23,282 nt of DNA from positions 1 through 23,282 of the IMG/VR virus record IMGVR_UViG_3300046009_003687. The stretch is one strand, 5' to 3'. Position numbers and translations under genes: made by a program. This DNA is from a virus. Numbering within the stretch: the stretch's first letter is position 1; the number at the start of each line of letters is the position of its first letter. The notes beneath the pieces were generated by a model. The model was not told where the DNA came from and ran no database searches. It saw only the letters and a program-made list of their open reading frames with translations. Positions 1 to 6,121 of this stretch are shown in pieces.

Positions 1-4
1 AGAC

Positions 5-247
5 TCACTGCGATCCAGCACTCGTCGAGGCTGAGGGGGGTTTCGTCAATGCCTGGCGCACGGATTCCAAGATGCGATCCCGGCCAGGGTTGTCTGGGAA
101 GCGCTCGATGGCCGCCAGCATGGATGCAGCCAGGTGCTTGTCTGGCCTGGTGCTGATGACCAGCCTGGAGCAGCACTCCACGCATTTGAACGAATACGCC
201 CCACTGTGCGGCTGTTGTTTCGATGATTCGCATTGTTTGCATGTCAT
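5..247 (-). CDS. small zinc-ribbon-like phage protein, function unknown
   Basis: An 80-residue protein. Its N-terminal third has CKQC (C3, C6) and a second CVECC cluster (C22, C25, C26), the spacing of a small zinc ribbon; the rest is probably helical and polar. The start overlaps the stop of the upstream P-like gene in an ATGA arrangement, and AAGGG lies about 7 nt before the ATG, so the two are probably translationally coupled. It is the last gene of the leftward early operon visible here. By position it sits where lambdoid phages carry small accessory (nin-type) genes after the replication genes, but I see no nin-family signature. Metal binding is an inference from Cys spacing; the function is unknown. 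Confidence 0.7.
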   Translation of the reverse strand: MTCKQCESSKQQPHSGAYSFKCVECCSRLVISTRPDKHLAASMLAAIERFPDNPGRDRILESVRQALTKPPSASTSAGSQ

Positions 248-639
248 GCCTCGCCCTTGTATTGCCTGCGAAGTTCTGCCAGTTTTGCCAGTGCGATTCT
301 TTTGTTTCGCTCAATCTCGTCTTTTTCTTTTTGTGTCAGTTGCTTTTCGATGGCCATGACTGGTTTTCTTGGGATTGCAGGGCCGGTGTTGCAAAGGTTC
401 CGAAATTTGATTGCGCTGGGCACAAATTCGCCATCCAGCTTCTCAATGGCAAAGTCCATGCTCGGCCTGTAGGTCAGGAAAGATCCGAGTTGTTTTTTCC
501 ACTCCTGCCGAACAAAGCCTGGATCAATGCCATCAAAGTGTCGGTTGAATGTGGCCCCGAAGATGGCCATCATCCTGCCGAAGATGTAATCCAGCCCCTG
601 GTCTGGTGTGCAGAAATCAGTTTCCGAGTAGGTTGACAT
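244..639 (-). CDS. lambda P-like replication protein (putative helicase loader), short form
   Basis: A 131-residue protein directly downstream of the DUF1376 replication gene. Residues about 16-85 (LDYIFGRMMAIFGATF, then a VRQEWKKQLGSF segment and FVPSAIKFRNLC) follow the order and spacing of the lambda P core, where a helical segment is followed by an RRQW-type motif and then FLPSPGQFVAWC. The C-terminal helix (IALAKLAELRRQYKG) resembles the lambda P tail ALAKIAEIKAKFG. Lambda P (233 aa) loads host DnaB at the origin; this version lacks about 100 residues of the middle region. I chose the ATG at 639 because GGAGGTGA stands 7 nt before it; an in-frame ATG at 663 has no such site. Family assignment is by eye and moderately sure. 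Confidence 0.6.
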   Translation of the reverse strand: MSTYSETDFCTPDQGLDYIFGRMMAIFGATFNRHFDGIDPGFVRQEWKKQLGSFLTYRPSMDFAIEKLDGEFVPSAIKFRNLCNTGPAIPRKPVMAIEKQLTQKEKDEIERNKRIALAKLAELRRQYKGEA

Positions 640-1333
640 GGTTGTCACCTCCGATAAGTCCACGGGTCAGGCCAGAGGCCACTCGCTGGTTCATTTGCCC
701 GGTTTGGCTTAGGTTCTTGTCTGTCACCCAATCGGCTTTGAATGACTGCCAGTTGCGGGTGATGCACTCACGAAGAGCTGCATCCAGTGGCCAACCTGCC
801 TTGTCTGCCTCTCGTTGGATGCCATCAATGACGGTCTGCGTGACCTGGGCCTTCTTTGCTTTGCGATGCTTTACAAAGTCTTGCCAAACAGAATCAGAAA
901 CGCCGTGAGGCGTTGCAACGACAGTTGCTTTCTTCTTGTGTTCTGTGTCTTGTGTTATGTGTCTTGTGTCTTGTGTAGCATTGCTTTCGCTATGCGTTCG
1001 CATTGCATTCGCATCTTTCAACTTGCTCCATCTTGCTTTTGCGCTCTCGCTGGCCTTGCTGGACTTTTCGCCGGCCTTGGAAATTTCCTGATCTGCGCGA
1101 TGGTTTGCCCATCCTGTTTCTGTGCGAATGAAGAACTCTTGCAAAACGACCGCAATGCAATCGGTATGCGTTCGCATCCTGATAAGGCGGCCTATCTCGG
1201 TGGCTTCAAGAGGTAGGGGGATTTCGTGAAGGTAGTACCAATCGAGCATTCTTCGATAGGCTAGATCTTCAAGTTCTGTCAGGTGTTCGGTATGGCTTTT
1301 GTAGTCGCCAATATTGAACTGGTAATAGTGCAT
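617..1333 (-). CDS. DUF1376 (YdaU-like) phage replication protein, O-like initiator candidate
   Basis: A 238-residue protein beginning MHYYQFNIGDYKSHT and continuing with an LEDLAYRRMLDWYY segment. This is the signature of the DUF1376 family, which includes YdaU of the Rac prophage and occurs in phage replication modules as the likely origin-binding partner of a helicase loader. Residues 1-85 are DUF1376. Residues about 90-140 are a polar, Lys/Ser/Thr/Gln-rich linker. Residues about 150-205 form a second helical domain (VWQDFVKHRKAKK, then WQSFKADWV). The longer frame reaches an ATG at 1429, adding 32 residues, but family members start at MxYYQF and AAGG precedes the ATG at 1333, so I use that. 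The linker-coding DNA contains the repeat array described as a candidate origin. It overlaps the downstream P-like gene by 23 nt. Confidence 0.8.
   Translation of the reverse strand: MHYYQFNIGDYKSHTEHLTELEDLAYRRMLDWYYLHEIPLPLEATEIGRLIRMRTHTDCIAVVLQEFFIRTETGWANHRADQEISKAGEKSSKASESAKARWSKLKDANAMRTHSESNATQDTRHITQDTEHKKKATVVATPHGVSDSVWQDFVKHRKAKKAQVTQTVIDGIQREADKAGWPLDAALRECITRNWQSFKADWVTDKNLSQTGQMNQRVASGLTRGLIGGDNHVNLLGN
899..1014. other. candidate replication origin: iteron-like array inside the DUF1376 gene
   Basis: Positions 935-976 are six tandem 7-bp units (CTTGTGT, TCTGTGT, CTTGTGT, TATGTGT, CTTGTGT, CTTGTGT), which can also be read as three 14-bp iterons. A perfect 6-bp hairpin (AACGCC, loop GTGA, GGCGTT) lies at 899-914. 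On the other side a near-palindrome TATGCGTTCGCAT (991-1003) is followed by ATTCGCAT (1007-1014), and the 13-mer recurs exactly at 1165-1177. In lambda the origin iterons lie inside the initiator gene O. The parallel placement in an O-like gene is the reason for this call; origin activity itself is an inference. Confidence 0.5.
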
Positions 1334-1439
1334 TTTTGACCTTACTTCATCGGTTCGCTTCACTAAAGAAACATCGGCAGGACGGTGAAGAATCGTCTTT
1401 TCGGGAGCTAACCTAGCCGTGTTCAACATTCACTCTATC

Positions 1440-1652
1440 TCAGACGAGAGCGTCATTCAAGGACTTTCGGAAGGCTGTGCCAAACTTCTTCTCCAGCACT
1501 GGCCGCCATTTGTGGGCCACGCCATTCACCCTCCACATCTGCACAGCTGGGCCGCTAGGCACGCCTAGAGCCTTTGCCAATTTGGAGTAGCTGCCAGCCT
1601 GCTTGTGAGCAAAGGCATAGACCTGGTTGTAATACTGATCGTCTTTTGTCAT
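1440..1652 (-). CDS. YdaS/Cro-like helix-turn-helix regulator
   Basis: A 70-residue protein. Residues about 22-50 (SKLAKALGVPSGPAVQMWRV) form a Cro-type helix-turn-helix; the remainder (NGVAHKWRPVLEKKFG) matches the usual tail of YdaS-like proteins (PVxRxxxIExxxG in outline). In the Rac prophage, ydaS lies just upstream of ydaU, the DUF1376 gene, as here. It is the first gene of the leftward operon and faces the ERF operon across a 121-bp region, the position of Cro. The frame also opens at a TTG at 1679. I prefer the ATG at 1652, which lies 7 nt after TATAGT (minus strand), a possible -10 that would give a nearly leaderless mRNA. It presumably controls the divergent promoters. Confidence 0.72.
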   Translation of the reverse strand: MTKDDQYYNQVYAFAHKQAGSYSKLAKALGVPSGPAVQMWRVNGVAHKWRPVLEKKFGTAFRKSLNDALV

Positions 1653-1773
1653 GAGCTGGACTATATCACGAACTTGCAAGACGCCTAAAAATTTATTTTT
1701 GGAAAAAGCTATAAAATTTTGTTTTGTGTTGTATGATTCATTTCACCACAATCAACCACGAAAGGTAAACACG
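1653..1773. promoter_or_regulatory. divergent early control region between the Cro-like and ERF genes
   Basis: This is the only DNA between the two divergent early operons, and it is AT-rich at 1686-1740. Candidate elements are a leftward -10 (TATAGT, minus strand 1665-1660), a rightward -10 (TATGAT, 1732-1737), a perfect 8-bp palindrome CTTGCAAG (1673-1680), AAAATTTT (1713-1720), and ATGATTCAT (1733-1741) overlapping the rightward -10. No convincing -35 hexamer accompanies either -10, so activator-dependent or AT-rich-element promoters are possible. Promoter and operator roles follow from the gene arrangement more than from the motifs. Confidence 0.45.
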
Positions 1774-2421
1774 ATGGAAAAGCAAAACGTATATCAGTTG
1801 ATCTCTGCTGTAGCAGGAGAGCTTGCACAAGTAGGCATCGGAAAAAATCAGCGCAACTCACAGGGCACTGGATATAACTTTCGAGGCATCGACGACGTTT
1901 ACAACGCGATTGGCCCATTGCTGGCAAAGCACGGGCTGAGCATCCTTCCACGCACGCTTTTACGGGATTGCGTTGAGCGGGTCAGCGGACAAGGCAAGGC
2001 ACTGTTTTACGTGACTGTCGATATGGAATTTGACTTTGTGAGCGCACACGATGGCAGCAAGCACACAGTGAAAATGTACGGTGAGGCCATGGACTCTGGG
2101 GACAAGGCTACAAACAAAGCCATGAGTGCAGCCTACAAATATGCCATGTTTCAAGCCTTCTGCATTCCAACTGAAGGCGACAACGATGCGGATTCACAAA
2201 CCCACCAAGTGGCCGCAAGAAACACCGTGCCAGACGGTTATGGTGAGTTCGAGGCTGCCACTCTGCCAGCAATGCGTGAAGCCGCCCTGCAAGGTAGCGA
2301 GGCACTGGCCGCAGCGTTCCAGGCTTTGCCAAAGTCTGCGCACAAGGCAGCCTTCTGGCAAGCCCAAGGCCCAGCCCTCAAGAAGGCAGCCAAGAGCGCT
2401 GATGAGCAGGGGGCAGCATGA
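1774..2421 (+). CDS. erf: ERF-family single-strand DNA annealing protein
   Basis: A 215-residue protein of the ERF recombinase family (P22 Erf, 204 aa), which anneals complementary single strands for phage recombination and circularisation. Residues about 34-55 (GYNFRGIDDVYNAIGPLLAK) and 107-140 (GEAMDSGDKATNKAMSAAYK, followed by an FCIPTEGDNDAD segment) are the family signature. The C-terminal 60 residues are Ala-rich and variable, as in other members. The frame extends upstream to 1651, but AAAGG stands 8 nt before the ATG at 1774 and homologous sequence begins there. It is the first gene of the rightward early operon and overlaps the exonuclease gene by ATGA. Together the pair forms a two-component recombination system, like lambda Bet and Exo. 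Confidence 0.9.
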   Translation: MEKQNVYQLISAVAGELAQVGIGKNQRNSQGTGYNFRGIDDVYNAIGPLLAKHGLSILPRTLLRDCVERVSGQGKALFYVTVDMEFDFVSAHDGSKHTVKMYGEAMDSGDKATNKAMSAAYKYAMFQAFCIPTEGDNDADSQTHQVAARNTVPDGYGEFEAATLPAMREAALQGSEALAAAFQALPKSAHKAAFWQAQGPALKKAAKSADEQGAA

Positions 2422-3044
2422 GAGTCATTACCGCAGATCAAGGCACAGAAGAATGGAAGCAGGCACGTGTCGGTGTGCCTTCTGGCTCAAAGTTTAGCGA
2501 CATCATGGCCAAGGGAGGCGGGGCAACCCGCGCCACTTACTTGACCGCATTGGCATTGGAGCGCATCACCGGAGTGCGTGAAGAGTTCAAGACCACCTTC
2601 GCCATGGAACAGGGCACAGAGCGTGAGCCTTTCGCACGATCAGCATACGAGGCGCACACTGGCCAGTTTGTAACCGAGATCGGGTTCTGTATGCACGACA
2701 CGCTACAGGTCGGTGTTAGCCCTGATGGACTGGTAGGCAAGCCTGGGATGACCGAATACAAGTGCCCGATGCCCAAGACCCATCTGGAGTATTTGCGGCT
2801 TGAGCCAGGCAAGTGCCCGACGGCTTACCGCTGGCAGGTGCAAGGCCAGCTCTGGGTGGCCGAGCGCGAGTGGTGTGACTTCGTGTCCTACAACCCAGAT
2901 TTTCCAGAAAACGCCCAGCTCATCATTCGCCGGGTGGTGCGTGACGAGAAGGCCATCAAGGAACTGGAGGCCGAGGTAATCAAGTTCCTGGAAGACATTG
3001 AGCGCGAGGTTGATTTCATTCAGTCTTACAAGGATGCAGCATGA
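2418..3044 (+). CDS. YqaJ-like viral recombinase (lambda Exo-type nuclease)
   Basis: A 208-residue protein with the ordered motifs of the YqaJ/lambda-exonuclease branch of the PD-(D/E)XK fold: GTEEWKQARVGVPSGSKFSD (residues 9-28), MEQGTEREPFARSAYE with E70 (63-78), GVSPDGL with D103 (99-105), TEYKCP with E113 and K115 (112-117), and QVQGQLWV (140-147). All predicted catalytic and metal-binding positions are present. The expected role is 5'-to-3' resection of double-stranded DNA to make the single strand used by the ERF protein. The start overlaps the ERF stop (ATGA) behind an AGGGGG stretch. Length and motif order are typical. Confidence 0.9.
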   Translation: MRVITADQGTEEWKQARVGVPSGSKFSDIMAKGGGATRATYLTALALERITGVREEFKTTFAMEQGTEREPFARSAYEAHTGQFVTEIGFCMHDTLQVGVSPDGLVGKPGMTEYKCPMPKTHLEYLRLEPGKCPTAYRWQVQGQLWVAEREWCDFVSYNPDFPENAQLIIRRVVRDEKAIKELEAEVIKFLEDIEREVDFIQSYKDAA

Positions 3045-3277
3045 GCAACACAAACACAGGCGGGTCAGCGTTTCCATTTACTGACTATGACAGCCACGGC
3101 GATGTTATGGATATTCATTCGGGCATGACCCTGCGCGACTACTTTGCTGCCAATGCAATGCAGGCGATCATCACAAATTCAGACCAAGCAAGTATTGCCA
3201 TTGATGAGGTTGGTGGTTGGGTTGGTAAATACGCATATGAGGTGGCCGACTCCATGTTGAAAGCGAGGTCGGCATGA
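3041..3277 (+). CDS. conserved phage protein with GMTLRDYFAA motif, function unknown
   Basis: A 78-residue protein. Its middle (GMTLRDYFAANAMQAII, residues 28-44) is a motif found in many small early phage proteins of unknown function, usually preceded by an N-terminal GGSAFP-type segment as here. There is no membrane segment and no Cys. It overlaps both neighbours by ATGA and sits between the exonuclease and SSB genes, so it is made with the recombination proteins. A role in that module is possible but rests only on position. Confidence 0.8.
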   Translation: MSNTNTGGSAFPFTDYDSHGDVMDIHSGMTLRDYFAANAMQAIITNSDQASIAIDEVGGWVGKYAYEVADSMLKARSA

Positions 3278-3561
3278 ACGGGCGCGACTTGCGCGACGCT
3301 GGCCTGGCACGGGTTGCCATGGGCCGCGAGGACTGGCTGGCTTATGCCAGATCGGTTGCGGTCGAGGTGGCCGAGGCCACTGGCCAAGTCACTATCAACG
3401 AGGTCAGGGAGCGTGTGGAGCTGCCTGCCGATTACCACCCCAACACATGGGGCGCGGTCTTGAAAGGTGACACCTTTGAGGCAATTGGATACTGTCAAGC
3501 AACCCACCCATCGGCCCACGCTCGGGTTGTTCGGGTTTACAAACTGAAGGAGCAAGCATGA
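3274..3561 (+). CDS. conserved phage protein, possible winged-helix fold, function unknown
   Basis: A 95-residue protein, coupled to both neighbours by 4-nt overlaps. The first half is helical (MNGRDLRDAGLARVAMGRED and following, to about residue 50). The second half (LPADYHPNTWGAVLKGDTFE, then a GYCQATHPSAHARVVRVYKL segment) looks like the beta-rich wing of a small winged-helix domain seen in lambdoid early proteins. The function is not recognised. Its place directly before SSB suggests a part in DNA metabolism. Confidence 0.7.
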   Translation: MNGRDLRDAGLARVAMGREDWLAYARSVAVEVAEATGQVTINEVRERVELPADYHPNTWGAVLKGDTFEAIGYCQATHPSAHARVVRVYKLKEQA

Positions 3562-3989
3562 AAGCACAAGGACTGGCACGCATCGGCAAAGACGCTGAGG
3601 TGCGATTTACACCAGGAGGGGCAGCGGTGGCCAATGTCACCCTGGCATTCACCTACGGCAAGAAGGGTGAGGACGGCAAGCGCCCGACGCAGTGGGTTGA
3701 TGCCTCGATATGGGGTCAACGTGCCGAGCCGATGGCGCCTTACCTGACAAAAGGCAAGCAGATCGTGGCGTACCTGGAAGATGTACACATCCAGACCTAC
3801 ACAAAAAACGACGGAACAACGAACGCCAAGATGGTCGCACGCCTGGCCGACTTTGAGTTTGTGTCTGAAGGTTCTGGCGATGGCCAACGGGCTGCACCAG
3901 CACAACGGCAGGCACTAGCACCGCGGCAAGCTCCAGCACCACAAGGTTCTGGGTTTGATGACATGGGAGATTGCGACATTCCGTTTTGA
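3558..3989 (+). CDS. ssb: single-stranded DNA-binding protein
   Basis: A 143-residue OB-fold SSB. Residues 1-105 carry the core (GLARIGKDAEVRFTPGGAAV, then FTYGKKGEDGKRPTQWVDAS, and further on GKQIVAYLEDV). Residues 106-130 are a Gly/Gln/Ala/Pro-rich tail, and the protein ends in DDMGDCDIPF, the acidic tip through which SSBs bind partner proteins. GAAGGAG stands 6 nt before the ATG, which overlaps the previous stop. It would coat the strands produced by the exonuclease and during replication. The core is a little short compared with host SSB, as is common in phages. Its stop codon overlaps the -35 of the next promoter. Confidence 0.93.
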   Translation: MKAQGLARIGKDAEVRFTPGGAAVANVTLAFTYGKKGEDGKRPTQWVDASIWGQRAEPMAPYLTKGKQIVAYLEDVHIQTYTKNDGTTNAKMVARLADFEFVSEGSGDGQRAAPAQRQALAPRQAPAPQGSGFDDMGDCDIPF

Positions 3990-4014
3990 TGATTTAATAG
4001 TTTGATGATATACT
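3985..4014 (+). promoter_or_regulatory. sigma70-type promoter with a duplicated TTTGATGAT element
   Basis: TTGATG (3986-3991) and TATACT (4009-4014) are separated by 17 bp, an apparently good -35/-10 pair in the 52-nt gap before the nuclease gene. TTTGATGAT occurs exactly twice, at 3985-3993 and 4001-4009, 16 bp apart; with one mismatch the match extends to 12 bp. The repeat covers the -35 and abuts the -10, so it could also be an operator. The promoter would give the downstream genes expression independent of the ERF promoter. Confidence 0.6.
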
Positions 4015-4041
4015 CATAGCACTCATTCAAAAGGAGAACCT

Positions 4042-4578
4042 ATGAGTATTGAATCAAATGCTTACAGTAAGCACAAGAATTTGAAAATCGCCGCAAACGA
4101 GCTAGGCATAAAGTGGCAAATTTTATATGCCAAGCTAAAAGCGCAAGGCGTTAACGTAACTGGAGACAAGTTGAGATATGGCACTGACAGAGATAGGCTT
4201 GGTGCGCTTGGTGAGCAAATGTTCAAAAACTTGGTCCCATTTGCAAAAGACCACAATCAAGATCAGTTTCAAAGCAAGGTTGATTTTGATGTGAACGGTT
4301 TAAAAGTTGATGTTAAAGCTGGAAAGCCGAGGCAGCTAAACAAACGGTTTAAGGCGCTATCTTGGTCTTTTTCTTTCAAACGTCAAGCCTTGATTGCCGA
4401 TTTTATTGTTTGCTTTTGCCTAGATGAAGAAAGCAGTATTGAACACGTATTGCTTGTGCCAAAAGAGTTTTTTGTTGGCCTGCAAACGGTATCAGTATCC
4501 CGAGAAGGGAACAGCAAATGGCTTGATTACAAAATTGAACCGCAAGAACTTGCAGAATTTTTTACTTCATACAAATGA
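4042..4578 (+). CDS. PD-(D/E)XK-like nuclease candidate with N-terminal HTH
   Basis: A 178-residue protein. Residues about 11-38 (NLKIAANELGIKWQILYAKL) look like a helix-turn-helix. Residues 52-145 follow the restriction-endonuclease-like pattern: an early acid in LGALGEQMF (E58), then VDFDVNGLKVDVKAGK with D81/D83 and D90-V-K92, then a hydrophobic strand ADFIVCFCLDEE and VLLVPKEFF. The catalytic lysine motif is DVK where EVK is commoner. The gene is visibly AT-richer than its neighbours, has its own promoter, a clean AAGGAG ribosome-binding site and flanking gaps, so it looks acquired. It could be a homing or restriction-type nuclease or a replication-associated one; the exact family is not recognised. 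Confidence 0.6.
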   Translation: MSIESNAYSKHKNLKIAANELGIKWQILYAKLKAQGVNVTGDKLRYGTDRDRLGALGEQMFKNLVPFAKDHNQDQFQSKVDFDVNGLKVDVKAGKPRQLNKRFKALSWSFSFKRQALIADFIVCFCLDEESSIEHVLLVPKEFFVGLQTVSVSREGNSKWLDYKIEPQELAEFFTSYK

Positions 4579-4594
4579 TTTTTAAGGAAAAAAC

Positions 4595-4834
4595 ATGAGC
4601 ACACGCATTTACCTGGTCACCGATGTGGAGACCAACAAGCACCGCCTGATTCGCGCAAGCAACCAGGCCCAAGCCATCAAGTACGCCGCCCAGACCCGTT
4701 TCGACATCGAGGTGGCTGGCCAGGATGATCTGGTGAGCCTGCTCACTGGCGGTACGGCCATCGAGATGGCTGGGGCTGGCGCGACCATGGATATGTTCGA
4801 GGAGGCGATCTCCAATGCCGGGGGGACTGATTGA
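4595..4834 (+). CDS. conserved small phage protein (TRIYLVTDxET family), function unknown
   Basis: A 79-residue protein starting MSTRIYLVTDVETNKHRLIR, with the following ASNQAQAIKYAA and an acidic, Gly-rich second half. I recognise this as a small conserved phage protein without a known role. AAGGA stands 8 nt before the ATG. It overlaps the Arc-like gene by one base (TGATG). No membrane segment or Cys motif. Its alpha/beta appearance and location before a DNA-binding protein do not identify a function. Confidence 0.75.
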   Translation: MSTRIYLVTDVETNKHRLIRASNQAQAIKYAAQTRFDIEVAGQDDLVSLLTGGTAIEMAGAGATMDMFEEAISNAGGTD

Positions 4835-5001
4835 TGTCCACCGAGAAGATCAAAGACCGCTACATGACGTTGCGTCTGCCTGCTGATGTGGAGATCGAGC
4901 TGCGAAAGATGGCCGAGGAGAACACCCGCACGCTGGCCGCGCAGATCCTGCATTGCATCAAGTTGGAGCTGGCACGCCAGTCTGAGAAGGTGAAAGCATG
5001 A
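4834..5001 (+). CDS. Arc-like ribbon-helix-helix DNA-binding protein
   Basis: A 55-residue protein. Residues about 10-15 (YMTLRL) form the expected beta strand that enters the DNA major groove, followed by two helices (ADVEIELRKMAEEN and TLAAQILHCIKLELARQ), the Arc/MetJ arrangement. P22 Arc has 53 residues. Proteins of this size act as dimeric repressors, often of phage genes. The start is the ATG sharing one base with the preceding stop, behind a GGGGGG run; the end overlaps the pyrophosphohydrolase gene by ATGA. The target operators are unknown; the duplicated TTTGATGAT or the hairpin at 6047-6064 are candidates only. Confidence 0.8.
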   Translation: MSTEKIKDRYMTLRLPADVEIELRKMAEENTRTLAAQILHCIKLELARQSEKVKA

Positions 5002-5546
5002 CGAACGATGAACGCGAGCTGGATATTGCACTGGCCGAGGCCGAGCAGGAGAACAGGCTTTTACGGGCACGCAATGAACGCCTGATGGCCGAGGCTGAAG
5101 TCAGCAACTTCTACCGCACCGCTTACTGGTTGAAGGCCTGCGGAAAAGAGCCTGACACCGAAAATCTGTCTGTGCAGATCGGCTGCCACCTGGAGGAGTT
5201 CTGCGAGTTCTTGGGGGCACTGCGAAGCGACTCTGAGGGTTACGGCAAGTTGCTGGAGCGCACGCGCACCGATCTGGAGTGGTTCGCTGGCAAGTTGAAG
5301 CGCCGTGAACAGTTCGTCTACATCCCGGTACACCTGCGGATTGATGCCCTGGATGCGCTGTGCGATACCGAGGTGACCGGCAATGGCGTGGCTTACCTGG
5401 CCGGCATGAACAAGCCTGGGGCAGATCGTGCTGTGCTGGACTCCAATGACGCCAAGTTGGTCGATGGCAAGCCGGTGATTCTCGAAGGCGGGAAGATCGG
5501 CAAGCCAGAGGGCTGGAAAGCGCCAGACATTCGGGGGTTCGTGTGA
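4998..5546 (+). CDS. all-alpha NTP pyrophosphohydrolase (MazG/PRA-PH-like)
   Basis: A 182-residue protein. Residues 1-35 are a charged coiled-coil-like helix. The catalytic pattern of all-alpha NTP pyrophosphatases follows: EEFCE (E66, E67, E70), then DALDALCD (D116, D119, D123) and a GNGVAYLAGM helix. The C-terminal part (residues about 147-180: LDSNDAKLVDGKPVILEGGK, then IGKPEGW and PDI) matches the phage branch that ends SNxxK...GKixKpxxxxPDi. Such enzymes split (d)NTPs to monophosphates and pyrophosphate; in phages they are thought to adjust nucleotide pools or lower alarmone effects. Coupled by ATGA upstream and GTGA downstream. The substrate cannot be told from sequence. Confidence 0.78.
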   Translation: MTNDERELDIALAEAEQENRLLRARNERLMAEAEVSNFYRTAYWLKACGKEPDTENLSVQIGCHLEEFCEFLGALRSDSEGYGKLLERTRTDLEWFAGKLKRREQFVYIPVHLRIDALDALCDTEVTGNGVAYLAGMNKPGADRAVLDSNDAKLVDGKPVILEGGKIGKPEGWKAPDIRGFV

Positions 5547-6040
5547 GGAAGGCCGGGAAGAAACGCCCGGCCCAAAGGCCGAAGCACTACACGATTCTCG
5601 ACGAGATGATGGCCAGCCCCACCGAGCCGCTGCCATTGGAGTACCGCCGCCACCAGCTGACGCGCATGTACGAAGGCTTGGCCGCGATGGAGCAAGGCGA
5701 ACACCCCACAACCGACGACTGGCGGGTGGTGTCGGATGCGGTCAATCTGATGGAGACCTTGATCGAGACCATGCAAGTGTGCGAGGACTCGTCTGGCCTG
5801 CTGATGGATGCGATCACCGCGCTGGCCATGGCTGGCCGCCGCAATTTGGCTGGGGCTGCGATCCGGCTGGATGGTGCAGGTATCCAGGCCGTGCGTGCTG
5901 TGCTGGAGGATTACGCCGCGCTGCTGGATGTGCTGCCTGCAAGGGCCATGATTCGCTGCCACCGCCTGACCGAGAAACGCCTGCATGAGCTGCTGGATGG
6001 GAAGCGCAAGCCGCATGATGTGGAGATCACTGCGATCTAA
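5543..6040 (+). CDS. conserved phage protein, function unknown
   Basis: A 165-residue, largely helical protein. It has a basic N-terminus (MRKAGKKRPAQRPKHYTILD), a conserved stretch (EPLPLEYRRHQLTRMYEGLA, then a TTDDWRVVSDAVNLMETL segment) and a basic C-terminus. I recognise it as a protein type seen in phages of Burkholderiales but not as any enzyme. It starts at GTG overlapping the preceding TGA (GTGA). The basic ends would fit nucleic-acid binding, which is only an inference. Confidence 0.75.
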   Translation: MRKAGKKRPAQRPKHYTILDEMMASPTEPLPLEYRRHQLTRMYEGLAAMEQGEHPTTDDWRVVSDAVNLMETLIETMQVCEDSSGLLMDAITALAMAGRRNLAGAAIRLDGAGIQAVRAVLEDYAALLDVLPARAMIRCHRLTEKRLHELLDGKRKPHDVEITAI

Positions 6041-6046
6041 GGGTTT

Positions 6047-6064
6047 GTCCCATGTTGATGGGAC
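6047..6064 (+). promoter_or_regulatory. perfect hairpin overlapping a promoter -35
   Basis: GTCCCAT and ATGGGAC form a 7-bp inverted repeat around GTTG. It covers the candidate -35 TTGATG (6055-6060) and is not followed by a T run, so it is more likely an operator or an mRNA structure than an intrinsic terminator. Confidence 0.45.
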
Positions 6065-6085
6065 TGTGAGATATTGTGGTAAGAT
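6055..6085 (+). promoter_or_regulatory. extended -10 promoter candidate
   Basis: TGGTAAGAT (6077-6085) is an extended -10 (TGn plus TAAGAT), with TTGATG 19 bp upstream of the hexamer. It lies in the 81-nt gap before a run of small early genes. The same TTGATG hexamer forms the -35 of the promoter at 3985-4014. Confidence 0.45.
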
Positions 6086-6121
6086 GTGGCATCGCAACAA
6101 CCAAACCAGCAAGGAGCTGAC

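Noticed and set aside
1651-1773. N-terminal extension of the ERF frame
   Set aside because: The added 41 residues lie over the divergent control region and lack family similarity; the ATG at 1774 has an RBS.
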